Of a stretch of 64,000 nucleotides of DNA, positions 35,599 through 43,727 are shown piece after piece; within the stretch, counting starts at the first letter, position 1, and each line of letters opens with the position of its first letter. Origin of the DNA: Solimicrobium silvestre (GTDB lineage: Bacteria > Pseudomonadota > Gammaproteobacteria > Burkholderiales > Burkholderiaceae_D). The notes under the pieces are model-generated. The model was not told the DNA's origin, ran no database searches, and saw only the letters and a list, made by a program, of their open reading frames with translations. Where the stretch lies: the NCBI RefSeq assembly GCF_002976435.1, contig NZ_PUGF01000001.1:248001-312000 (forward strand). Direction: 5' to 3'. A program made the translations under genes and the position numbers.

Positions 35599-36540
35599 AT
35601 GCCAATTAACCAGCCACGTCATCATAGCCACCATCAACTAGGCCTAACTCTGGTGGAATTAATGATCGCAATCACCTTGGGACTTTTTGTGATACTCGCC
35701 GTGACTGGTTTAGTTTTTGCCAGCAAATCCAGCTATTCAATACAAACTGACGCTGCCATCATGCAAGACACCGCCACAGTTGCACTCAGCAATATTGCTC
35801 GCTCAGTTAAACAGGCTGGCTATGTCAATTGGGATAAAGAAGATGCGCCATTTATGATTACTGACGAAATGAGTCCCAATATTTCAGGTTTAGATGGCAC
35901 GAGCTTACACGCGACCAGTGCTGGAATAAAAGATCTCGTCAGCAGCCCGGCCAATACCAACTCTAGCGATGTCTTAGCTGTGCGTTTTTTTGGGTCAGGT
36001 ACCGCCTTTGCCGCAGACAACACCATGCTCAACTGCGCCGGTTTTGGCGTAAAAACTCCCGCACACGACAAAGTCGATGCGAGCCGTGGCTGGAGTATTT
36101 ATTACGTGGCAAACGACGCCGGCGGTGAACCTGAATTACGTTGTAAATATTCAGGTAAAAAATCATTTTCATCCACAGCCATTGCTCGAGGTATTGAATC
36201 TTTTCAGGTGCTGTATGGCATAGACATCACAGGCGATGGCATTGCCAACAAATTCTTAAGTGCTACAGAAGTCGACGGACTTGACTCAAACATTGCAGCG
36301 CAAGACTTAAAGAAAAAAACCAACTGGAAAAAAGTTACAGCAATCAAAGTCGCATTACTGCTACACGGTACTGAACAGTCACGCACAGATCAATCCAACA
36401 TCGTGCATTACCTGTTCGGCAAAGAATATACCGGCAGTGGTAATGATAAAGGAACTGAAATTAACGAAAATAGCCTTTCTCCCGGACGTTTGCGCACAGT
36501 TTATAGCACAACCATTCAACTCCGAAATTCGCTTAATTAA
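35599..36540 (+). CDS. pilW: Minor pilin PilW
   Basis: A 313-residue minor pilin with prepilin cleavage at GLTLVELMIAITLGLFVILA, then the PilW segment IARSVKQAGYVNWD. A long globular part follows with a local DITGDGIAN stretch. The size is typical of PilW, the largest minor pilin. The start is three bases after the pilV stop, so they are coupled. Works with PilV, PilX and PilY1 as the pilus initiation complex. Confidence 0.93.
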   Translation: MPINQPRHHSHHQLGLTLVELMIAITLGLFVILAVTGLVFASKSSYSIQTDAAIMQDTATVALSNIARSVKQAGYVNWDKEDAPFMITDEMSPNISGLDGTSLHATSAGIKDLVSSPANTNSSDVLAVRFFGSGTAFAADNTMLNCAGFGVKTPAHDKVDASRGWSIYYVANDAGGEPELRCKYSGKKSFSSTAIARGIESFQVLYGIDITGDGIANKFLSATEVDGLDSNIAAQDLKKKTNWKKVTAIKVALLLHGTEQSRTDQSNIVHYLFGKEYTGSGNDKGTEINENSLSPGRLRTVYSTTIQLRNSLN

Positions 36541-36617
36541 CAAAGTCATTAAGTACTAAGTAGTGCCCATCAACATCGAACACATACTTTTCAACCAATC
36601 TATTTAAGGAGAAAAAA

Positions 36618-36995
36618 ATGGATAACGAAGTTTGGTACAAACTGGAATGTTTGCAAATACAGCGTGCAGTATTTAACGTGTACAAAAATATGGGGCGCGG
36701 CCATCAGGTAACTGATTACAAAGCCAGCTTAATTGACGAATTTTCAAAACTCGGTATTCCTTTTACAGAACAGCCGCAGCCCAACCACTGTCAGCTCGAA
36801 AAATTCAACGAACCCTACTCCCCCCACTTCATTTGCCATGGAATCATTGCGGTAAAAATCAAAGTTTTACCTGCCACGCATCATGAACACAAAACACGTA
36901 TCGGCAACTATCTTAAAGCTTCAAAAACCCGGTTAGGGATACTTGCCAATTTTGGTTGTCATCCGAGAGCAACGGTAGAAAAATTTGCGCTCTGA
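36618..36995 (+). CDS. GxxExxY family protein (diverged)
   Basis: A 125-residue protein resembling the GxxExxY family by layout: an N-terminal helix with a GRGH...DYKASL segment in place of GPGFLESVYEEAL (the Glu of the name motif is not kept), GIPFTEQPQP after it, then a FICHGIIAVKIKVL strand and the conserved ending LKASKTRLGILANFG. AAGGAG is six bases before the ATG, so it is well translated. It sits between pilW and pilX and its TGA overlaps the pilX ATG, meaning it is part of the pilin operon. The family is of unknown function (nuclease-like fold has been proposed). The position inside pilin genes is unusual. Confidence 0.75.
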   Translation: MDNEVWYKLECLQIQRAVFNVYKNMGRGHQVTDYKASLIDEFSKLGIPFTEQPQPNHCQLEKFNEPYSPHFICHGIIAVKIKVLPATHHEHKTRIGNYLKASKTRLGILANFGCHPRATVEKFAL

Positions 36996-37636
36996 TGCTT
37001 TCCCCCGCTCATCATCATTGCAAACATAGTATTACCAGCTTCCATCACCAGCGCGGCGCATCGTTAATTGTTTCGCTGGTGATGTTGTTGGTGCTGTTAA
37101 TGCTAGGCATATCTCTCGCCAACATCGCGTTAATGGGTGAAAAAGCAGCACGCAACGATCGTGACCGGCAAATAGCTATGCAAGCAGCTGAAGCCGCCTT
37201 AACCGATGCTGAAATGGATATTGAAAACTCTTCCCGCAGCGTGATTTTCTCACCGGATTCCAGCGAAGGTTTTACCGATCTGTGCGGAAAAGGTGATTCC
37301 AACATTTATCAAGGCTTGTGTACTTACAACGGCGACAGGAAAACCGCAGCATGGCTAACCGCTGATATTGCCAATACCAGCGGAACAGCCGCATCGGTTA
37401 AATATGGCCGGTTTACCGGAAAAACCATGCCGAGTGGAGCTGGCCCTTTTCCAAATAAACTACCGCGCTATCTAATTGAATTAATGATGGACACCGCCCC
37501 GGGGCAGGAAGTCAAGGCAGCTTATATTTATCGCATTAGCGCTGTGGGATTTGGTACCAATAGCAGCACTCAAGTGGTGGTGCAATCGTTTTATCGTAAA
37601 GCTGACAGCGTGCCAGCTGCGGCTTCGCAAAATTGA
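36995..37636 (+). CDS. pilX: Minor pilin PilX
   Basis: A 213-residue minor pilin with the PilX N-terminal domain. Cleavage occurs at QRGASLIVSLVMLLVLLMLG, where the usual Glu at mature position 5 is replaced by Val, as is normal for PilX (it depends on a GspK-like tip role). RQIAMQAAEAALTDAE is the family hallmark. The ATG overlaps the stop of the GxxExxY gene (TGATG), so I prefer it over the frame starting at 36956. Followed by pilY1 after 27 bases. Confidence 0.9.
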   Translation: MLSPAHHHCKHSITSFHHQRGASLIVSLVMLLVLLMLGISLANIALMGEKAARNDRDRQIAMQAAEAALTDAEMDIENSSRSVIFSPDSSEGFTDLCGKGDSNIYQGLCTYNGDRKTAAWLTADIANTSGTAASVKYGRFTGKTMPSGAGPFPNKLPRYLIELMMDTAPGQEVKAAYIYRISAVGFGTNSSTQVVVQSFYRKADSVPAAASQN

Positions 37637-37663
37637 GCCGCATGAGTACGCAAAGGAATTACT

Positions 37664-39751
37664 GTGAAGTTTAAAAATTTACTGAGTAGCATCGCATTGC
37701 TAACGCCCTTATTTACATCCGCAGCAACGCCCGAAGTGGACCTGGCTAAAATACCGCTATGCGGTATCGGAACAATTTCCGGCGTTACACCAAGCTCTCC
37801 CAAAATCACAGATAATCCATTTGCCTATCAATCGGGATTTGATGCTTCAACATGGTCAGGAAAACTCAGAAAACTAACTATTAAACTAGATGACGATGGC
37901 GGTGTAGTAATTACTACTCCAAATGATCCTGTCTGGGATGCGGGCACTCTGCTGAATACACAGATAACCCGCTCTATTTTTACCATCAATTCCGCGAACA
38001 AGACGATGGTGTCGTTTGAATTCCACAATCTGGCTCCAGATGTTCAAGCGCTATTTAATCTGACTCCCGATACAACAGCTGTTGATAATTTAGGAGTGCA
38101 GCGGGTTAGTTATTTGCGCGGAGTACGCGAAAAAGAACATGCCACAACCAAACTCGACAAACCGTTATTCAGGGTGCGTAACAGTGTGCTGGGCGATATT
38201 ATTAATAGCTCCCCTGTGTACGTTGCAGCTCCGGCCAGAAACATCATAGGCTCCGGTTACCAGGCATTTTACGATCAAAACAAAAGCCGCAGCAGAGTCG
38301 TATATGTTGGCGCTAATGACGGGATGCTGCATGCTTTTCACGCTGATACTGGAACAGAATTATTCGCCTACATTCCCAGCCCATTATTAAAAAAACTGCC
38401 TTTACTGACTGATCCGAACTACGCCCATGTTGCATTTATGGACGGCAACATTACCGTTTCGGAAGCACAACTATCTGGCACTTGGAAAACCGTATTAGCC
38501 GCTGGCATGGGTGCCGGACACAAAGGTGTTTTTGCGCTGGACGTAACTAATCCCGGCGACTTTAAGGCTGGCTTAGGTGAACTTTTTGAATTTACCGATG
38601 ACGATGACTCAGACATTGGCTACATCACCTCGGCACCGTTAATCGCCAAAATTCGCACAAGTAAAAATAATAATGGCAGCTTTAATTATAAAAACTATCT
38701 AGTGACTGCGAGCGGTTACAACGCCAACACAACTGACGGCTACGGCGACGGTTATTTATTTTTATTATCGCTAGACAAAGATAAAAACACCGCTTGGCAA
38801 GAAAAAGTGAATTACTACAAAATCAAAGCCCCAAATACCAATGAATTCATTGCCAATGCGCTAGCCGCACCAGGTTTAGCTCTCCATAGCGATGGCTCAG
38901 CAATTTATGCTTATGCCGGCGATTTAAAGGGCAATCTGTGGCGCTTTGATTTTACTGGAGGAGCAGGATCAAAAAAAGAAGCAACTGCTGTTTTTACCGC
39001 GAAAGACCATTTCGGCAAACCGCAAAGTATTACCGCTCAACCTGTAATTGCCTTTGCACCCGGTGGCGGTTATCTGATTTTATTTGGCACGGGTAAATAT
39101 GTGGAGAATGCTGATACCACTCCAGCCAATTTCACGCCGAATAGTTTTTATGCGGTGCGCGATAGCACAGATAACAAGGACATCACCACAGGAGGACGTA
39201 ACGATTTAGCCAAGCGCACACTGGCAGTTGCATCAATCAATGGAGTGAGTGGCTACACAATTACTGGCGATGATTTTTCTTACGGAACGGCTAGCGGAAC
39301 AAAAAAAGGTTGGTACGTCGATTTCCTGAAAGCCGAGGATACAGGGGAACTCAGTATTACCCCAGCCTTGCTGGTGTCAGGAAAACTCTTCTTCAACACT
39401 CTTATCCCCGGTGCCAATATTTGTGAACCCGGTTTCGGTGCCACTTATACCTTAGATATATTGACCGGAAAAGCATCACAAGCCGAGCGGATCACTGGAT
39501 TAAAGTCGCAAATAGGATTGCTAAGTATCCCCGTTTTAATTTTCACAGATAACCTGACCGATGACCGCGATGCCCTTGGGCGACGCAACAACACTACTAA
39601 CTATTCCGTGCTTAATTTTGGTACAGGCGGTGTTGAGGGTTCTTCTGAAGTGAGTGAAACCGGCAATTTTACAGCGAAAGCAGGAAGACTGAGCTGGCGA
39701 GAAATCCAGAATTGGCAAGAACTCCAAGAAGCAATTTTAAATAAAAAATAA
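37664..39751 (+). CDS. pilY1: PilY1-type pilus tip protein lacking the N-terminal vWA part
   Basis: A 695-residue protein with a signal peptide (MKFKNLLSSIALLTPLFTSA). From about residue 165 it holds the PilC/PilY1 beta-propeller: DIINSSPVYVAAP, VYVGANDGMLHAFHADTG, AGMGAGHKGVFALDVTNPG, YAGDLKGNLWRFDF. Canonical PilY1 proteins are about 1,000-1,200 residues with an N-terminal von Willebrand A-like domain; here only about 140 residues precede the propeller. The usual calcium loop near the end is not clear to me. Start is a GTG with AAGGA six bases before it. It promotes pilus extension and adhesion; the missing domain may change mechanosensing. Confidence 0.9.
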   Translation: MKFKNLLSSIALLTPLFTSAATPEVDLAKIPLCGIGTISGVTPSSPKITDNPFAYQSGFDASTWSGKLRKLTIKLDDDGGVVITTPNDPVWDAGTLLNTQITRSIFTINSANKTMVSFEFHNLAPDVQALFNLTPDTTAVDNLGVQRVSYLRGVREKEHATTKLDKPLFRVRNSVLGDIINSSPVYVAAPARNIIGSGYQAFYDQNKSRSRVVYVGANDGMLHAFHADTGTELFAYIPSPLLKKLPLLTDPNYAHVAFMDGNITVSEAQLSGTWKTVLAAGMGAGHKGVFALDVTNPGDFKAGLGELFEFTDDDDSDIGYITSAPLIAKIRTSKNNNGSFNYKNYLVTASGYNANTTDGYGDGYLFLLSLDKDKNTAWQEKVNYYKIKAPNTNEFIANALAAPGLALHSDGSAIYAYAGDLKGNLWRFDFTGGAGSKKEATAVFTAKDHFGKPQSITAQPVIAFAPGGGYLILFGTGKYVENADTTPANFTPNSFYAVRDSTDNKDITTGGRNDLAKRTLAVASINGVSGYTITGDDFSYGTASGTKKGWYVDFLKAEDTGELSITPALLVSGKLFFNTLIPGANICEPGFGATYTLDILTGKASQAERITGLKSQIGLLSIPVLIFTDNLTDDRDALGRRNNTTNYSVLNFGTGGVEGSSEVSETGNFTAKAGRLSWREIQNWQELQEAILNKK

Positions 39752-39848
39752 TGGCGCAGATCGAGGCAATAAGATTGAGATGGAGTTACTCCAGATTCTG
39801 ATTGCCACTAACAAATCATCGATTAATGTTGTAGAGGATAATAACATT

Positions 39849-40313
39849 ATGTTCACTGAAAAACATCACAACTTTCGGCGCGGATTTACGCTCATGGAAC
39901 TGATAATTACAATCTCCATTATCGCTATCATTGCCGCGTTGGCGTATCCGTCTTATCAAGATTCGGTACGTAAAACCCGACGCGCCGAAGCCAAGACTGC
40001 GTTGTATTCCATCATGCAGCAACAAGAACGTTTTTATATGCAACGCAATACCTACAGCGCATTTTCCTCTACAACCTCTAATAATCCATTTAAATGGTGG
40101 TCCGGCGAAAGAGCCGCCGATAGTTTTTACGAACTAAAAGCCGAGGCCTGTACGGGAAAGAATCTCAACGAATGCGTTTTACTGACCGCCATCCCCGGCA
40201 CTGAAAACGTGATGAGTAGTTTTACTGATCCGGTGTGCGGCAATTTGACGCTCAACAGTGCTAATCAAAAATCCTACTCCATCAGTACCGACGCTAACTC
40301 TTTATGTTGGTAA
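39849..40313 (+). CDS. pilE: Minor pilin PilE-like
   Basis: A 154-residue type IV pilin. The leader of 15 residues ends at RRGFTLMELIITISIIAII, a standard prepilin site with Glu5. The following helix and QQQERFYMQRNTYS are typical of PilE minor pilins, which have a characteristic four-residue QERF pattern. Two pairs of cysteines occur in the C-terminal part. The ATG at 39849 fits the leader length; upstream in-frame ATG at 39780 would give an improbable 38-residue leader. Followed by fimT after four bases. Confidence 0.9.
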   Translation: MFTEKHHNFRRGFTLMELIITISIIAIIAALAYPSYQDSVRKTRRAEAKTALYSIMQQQERFYMQRNTYSAFSSTTSNNPFKWWSGERAADSFYELKAEACTGKNLNECVLLTAIPGTENVMSSFTDPVCGNLTLNSANQKSYSISTDANSLCW

Positions 40314-40317
40314 TCGT

Positions 40318-40842
40318 ATGAAAATTTCCATTGTTAAACAAAATGGTTTTTCTTTAGTAGAAGTCATGTTCACACTAACCATTGCGGTAATAGTAATCGG
40401 CATTGGTGCGCCAAGCTTTAATGACTTTATCCAGCAAACACGTTTAATACTCGCCACCAATTCACTGCACAGCGCCATCAACCTGACCCGATCAGAAGCA
40501 ATTAAACGCAATGGTCGAGTGGATTTGGTCTCAATTAATGGTAATTGGAAAAATGGTTGGGAAATAAAGAGCGCAAATACCATCATCAGCACCCATGAAG
40601 CACTTCATCCCACCATTAGCATCAGCTCCGGCTTCTTCGATAACAGCACACAATATATTGCTTACAACGGCACAGGCCGCACCCGTACCAACGTGAGCAG
40701 CAAGCAGCCACAAGCCGGCACCATTTCAATCAAAGTCAATAAGTCGGTACGACGGATTAAGATTGATTTTTTAGGACGAGCCAGAGTGTGTAATCCAGCG
40801 GAGGAAAAGCTCACTTGCACAACTGGGCCAAATGAAAAATAG
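40318..40842 (+). CDS. fimT: GspH/FimT family pseudopilin
   Basis: A 174-residue minor pilin of the GspH/FimT/FimU type. The leader ends at QNGFSLVEVMFTLTIAVIVI; then the SLHSAINLTRSEAIKRN helix and GWEIKSANTI strand match the family. It has two cysteines near the end. The ATG is four bases after the pilE stop. In Pseudomonas fimT or fimU leads the minor pilin operon; here it is last. Confidence 0.9.
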   Translation: MKISIVKQNGFSLVEVMFTLTIAVIVIGIGAPSFNDFIQQTRLILATNSLHSAINLTRSEAIKRNGRVDLVSINGNWKNGWEIKSANTIISTHEALHPTISISSGFFDNSTQYIAYNGTGRTRTNVSSKQPQAGTISIKVNKSVRRIKIDFLGRARVCNPAEEKLTCTTGPNEK

Positions 40843-40947
40843 CGGATTGATGTTACCAACAATCTAACTGCACCTAAGCTAGGCCTAAGTTAAACCAGTT
40901 TAATTACGGTAAAATCTCTCATCTTCATCGAATCAGAGAATCTCAGC

Positions 40948-42054
40948 GTGGACATTTTATCGGATCAGCAAGCCATGCAAATCGCTCTGGAATGGGCAGA
41001 AAAAGGCTTAAATACCACAACGCCAAATCCCAGAGTCGGTTGTGTCATAGTAAAAAACCAGCAAATTATTGGGGCCGGCTTTACCCAACCTGCTGGTCAG
41101 GCGCATGCCGAAGTGCAGGCTTTACGTAACGCTACAGCTAACGGGTACGATGTGCGCAGTGCTACTGCGTACGTTACTTTAGAACCGTGCAGTCATTTTG
41201 GCCGTACTCCGCCCTGTGCCGATGCATTGGTAAATGCAGGCTTAAAACGCGTTGTTGCGGCAATTCTTGATCCAAATCCCCAAGTTGCTGGCCGTGGTTT
41301 AGAACGGATTCGAGCAGCGGGCATTGACGTGGAGTGTCCCGTATTAGAAGACGCCGCGCACGAAATGAATATCGGTTTTTTTAAGCGCATGCAAACTGGC
41401 AAGCCTTGGGTGCGCATGAAGGCCGCTGCCAGTTTAGATGGAAAAACAGCGTTGCACAATAATCAAAGTCAATGGATTACCGGCGCTGAAGCACGCGCCG
41501 ACGGTCATCATTGGCGCGCGCGCGCCTGCGCCATTTTGACTGGCATTGGCACTTTGCTAGAAGATAATCCGCAACTCACTGTGCGCGCGTTTCCGGTAAC
41601 ACGACAGCCATTACGCATCATCGTCGACAGCAAACTGCAAACACCAACATCCGCCAAAGCACTAAATTACGCTGATTCAAGTGGCGCATTAATTGTGTAT
41701 GCAGTACCAAATCCCGAACAACAGGCGCGGCTGATCGCCGCCGGAGCAGAGTTACTATATTTACCGAATGCGCATGGCAAAGTCGATTTACCAGCACTGA
41801 TGCTGGAATTAGGTCGAAGAGAGATCAATGAATTGCACATTGAAGCCGGCTCCAAATTAAACGGCTCGTTAATCCGCGAAGGCTGCGTCGATGAATTGCT
41901 GCTATATTTAGCACCCAGTTTATTAGGCGACGCACGCGGCTTGTTTGACTTACCAGCATTAGACGACCTTACTCAACAAACCCGATTACGTTTTCGCCAG
42001 ATTCAACAAATTGGCGAGGACTTACGCGTCCTTGCCCGCTTTTACCCGTCCTAA
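40948..42054 (+). CDS. ribD: Riboflavin biosynthesis bifunctional deaminase/reductase RibD
   Basis: A 368-residue fusion enzyme for steps two and three of riboflavin synthesis. The N-terminal deaminase has zinc ligands His53 in AHAEVQ and Cys81/Cys90 in PCSHFGRTPPC with proton shuttle Glu55; the C-terminal reductase has RIIVDSKLQTP and the family's EAGSKLNGSLIREG. It starts at a GTG, 105 bases after fimT. No FMN riboswitch was found upstream. RibE follows after 21 bases. Confidence 0.95.
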   Translation: MDILSDQQAMQIALEWAEKGLNTTTPNPRVGCVIVKNQQIIGAGFTQPAGQAHAEVQALRNATANGYDVRSATAYVTLEPCSHFGRTPPCADALVNAGLKRVVAAILDPNPQVAGRGLERIRAAGIDVECPVLEDAAHEMNIGFFKRMQTGKPWVRMKAAASLDGKTALHNNQSQWITGAEARADGHHWRARACAILTGIGTLLEDNPQLTVRAFPVTRQPLRIIVDSKLQTPTSAKALNYADSSGALIVYAVPNPEQQARLIAAGAELLYLPNAHGKVDLPALMLELGRREINELHIEAGSKLNGSLIREGCVDELLLYLAPSLLGDARGLFDLPALDDLTQQTRLRFRQIQQIGEDLRVLARFYPS

Positions 42055-42075
42055 TTTTTCATAAGGCTTACCACC

Positions 42076-42693
42076 ATGTTTACCGGAATCGTCGCCGCTG
42101 TCGGCACTATTAACACCGTAACTCCTTTATCTACACAAACTGACTCAGGTCTGCGCTTGAGTATTGACGCTGGCGCATTAGCCATGAGCGATGTTATTTT
42201 GGGTGATTCAATCGCAATCAATGGCGCTTGCATGACCGTCGTCAGCAAAACAGAGCAGCAATTTTGCATCGATATCTCCCGCGAGAGTTTAAATTTAACA
42301 TCAGGATTAGATCAGCCCGGCCCGGTTAATCTGGAAAAAGCATTAACTTTGGCCGACCGGATCGGAGGCCATTTAGTGTCCGGTCATGTTGATGGGTTGG
42401 GTACGGTCACCACATTCAAACAGGTAAATGAATCGTTTGAATTAGTTATCGCAGCACCAAAAAATTTAGCTAAATATCTGGCTTACAAAGGGTCTATCGT
42501 AGTAAACGGCGTTTCATTAACCGTCAACCGGGTGCAAGATCTTGCAGAATGCTGCGAATTTTCGATCAACCTGATTCCGCATACTCTGCAAGTGACGACC
42601 TTAAAGCACTTGCAAGTTGGCGCTAAAGTCAATCTGGAGATTGATTTGATTGCACGTTATGTCGAGCGGATGATGAGTGTGGATGCGGGGTAA
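42076..42693 (+). CDS. ribE: Riboflavin synthase alpha subunit
   Basis: A 205-residue riboflavin synthase built of two lumazine-binding repeats: MFTGIVAAVGTI starts the first and GGHLVSGHVDGLGTV is the active-site region of the second; INGACMTVV with the reactive cysteine is also present. Catalyses dismutation of dimethylribityllumazine. It directly follows ribD. In many Burkholderiales ribBA and ribH come next; here a toxin-antitoxin remnant follows instead, so those genes must lie elsewhere. Confidence 0.95.
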   Translation: MFTGIVAAVGTINTVTPLSTQTDSGLRLSIDAGALAMSDVILGDSIAINGACMTVVSKTEQQFCIDISRESLNLTSGLDQPGPVNLEKALTLADRIGGHLVSGHVDGLGTVTTFKQVNESFELVIAAPKNLAKYLAYKGSIVVNGVSLTVNRVQDLAECCEFSINLIPHTLQVTTLKHLQVGAKVNLEIDLIARYVERMMSVDAG

Positions 42694-42759
42694 GTACATA
42701 AATACACTATTTCTTATGGCATACTATGCCAATTAAGCTATTTAGCCTGAGAGGTTTTC

Positions 42760-43038
42760 ATGCCAACAAGAAATATTGTACTCACCGATCATCAGGCCCG
42801 CTTTGTTGAACAACTAGTTACGTCTGGTAGTTATCAAAACGCAAGCGAAGTGCTGCGTGAAGGATTACGGCTAGTCGAGCGGCGTGAAGTTGAAAATAAC
42901 ATGAAGCTGCTTGCCCTGCGTGAAGCCGCCCGAATTGGCATCGCGGACATTGAAGCCGGTGCTTCTTGCCTTTTTAATTCGCCCTCTGAACTTGAACAGC
43001 ATCTGGCTAAATTGGCTTCTGAAGTGCTTAAATCGTAG
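42760..43038 (+). CDS. ParD-family antitoxin
   Basis: A 92-residue ribbon-helix-helix antitoxin of the ParD/CC2985 type. The RHH element is at residues 3-50 (RNIVLTDHQARFVEQLVTSG, SYQNASEVLREGLRLVE), followed by an acidic C-terminal tail to bind ParE. GAGAGG precedes the ATG. Its stop overlaps the first codon region of the toxin frame, as in standard parDE operons. It is intact although the toxin frame is broken. Confidence 0.92.
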   Translation: MPTRNIVLTDHQARFVEQLVTSGSYQNASEVLREGLRLVERREVENNMKLLALREAARIGIADIEAGASCLFNSPSELEQHLAKLASEVLKS

Positions 43039-43384
43039 TGGCAGATAATCACTGGGCGGTTCGCCTTTCTGCTGCAGCCGAATCGGATATTCGCCAAATA
43101 GTACTCTGGTCACGAGATCACTTTGGCATAGATCAAGCGAATATTTACGTCAACACGATCACATTGGCGCCAAAAAAATTAAATGCTGGCCCCACAATCA
43201 TCGGCACCAAAGAGCGTAGCGACATCGGCACAATTTATGGACACTTCATATTGCCCGAAATAAACGCAAAGGCCGGCATTTTATTTTATTTCGAATAAAC
43301 AACGATCAATGGCGAAATATCATCGATGTGCTTCGGCTATTGCATACCAGCATGGACTTAGAACGGCATTTATCACCTAAATAA
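43038..43384 (+). pseudogene. ParE toxin gene broken by a one-base frameshift
   Basis: Frame 0 from 43038 reads a normal ParE beginning (SAAAESDIRQIVLWSRDHFG) through AGPTIIGTKERSDIG near 43229, then loses the family pattern and stops at 43298. In the frame starting at 43235 the pattern resumes: LWTLHIARNKRKGRHFILFR, then DVLRLLHTSMDLERHL with a stop at 43384. The two parts join if one base is missing near 43230-43236. The full protein would be about 115 residues. In frame 0 the toxin lacks its C-terminal core strands, so it should be inactive. A sequencing error is the alternative. Confidence 0.87.
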
Positions 43385-43727
43385 TGGCCACTATAAAAGC
43401 AAAAATCACGTATCAAATTGAATTAAATGAAGTAAAAAGATTTACTCCCTATTTTTTATGATTCTCAAGGTATCCAATGGCTTTATCATTGATAAAAATA
43501 CCATTTTTTGACAGTATGTAATAAGCCAAAAATAAATATTAGAACATAGATAGATATTTGCAAAATAATACCAAAGATACTAAGTTGTAAAAAAATAAAA
43601 TATAACGCCTAAAATTTAAGCAACTCCATAACCAACGCAACATCCAAAAACAGCGTATACTACCGCCTTACAGAATCTGCACCCGCCGCAGAATTGCCAC
43701 TCTACCTGCTACTCGCGCCCCCACGTC
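43385..43727. other. AT-rich intergenic stretch, no supported gene
   Basis: About 340 very AT-rich bases between the broken parE and the YgiQ gene, richer in AT than the neighbouring coding sequence. I see no gene, hairpin or repeat that I can support. It must include the YgiQ promoter; TATACT near 43656 is a possible -10. The AT-rich patch next to a toxin-antitoxin remnant may mark old transferred DNA. Confidence 0.4.

Noticed and set aside
40843-40947. FMN riboswitch before ribD
   Set aside because: The gap is only about 105 bases and the conserved RFN helices were not found.
43038-43384. Programmed ribosomal frameshift in parE
   Set aside because: No slippery heptamer or following hairpin is apparent near 43230-43240, and ParE genes are not known to use frameshifting. 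Mutation or a sequence error is simpler.
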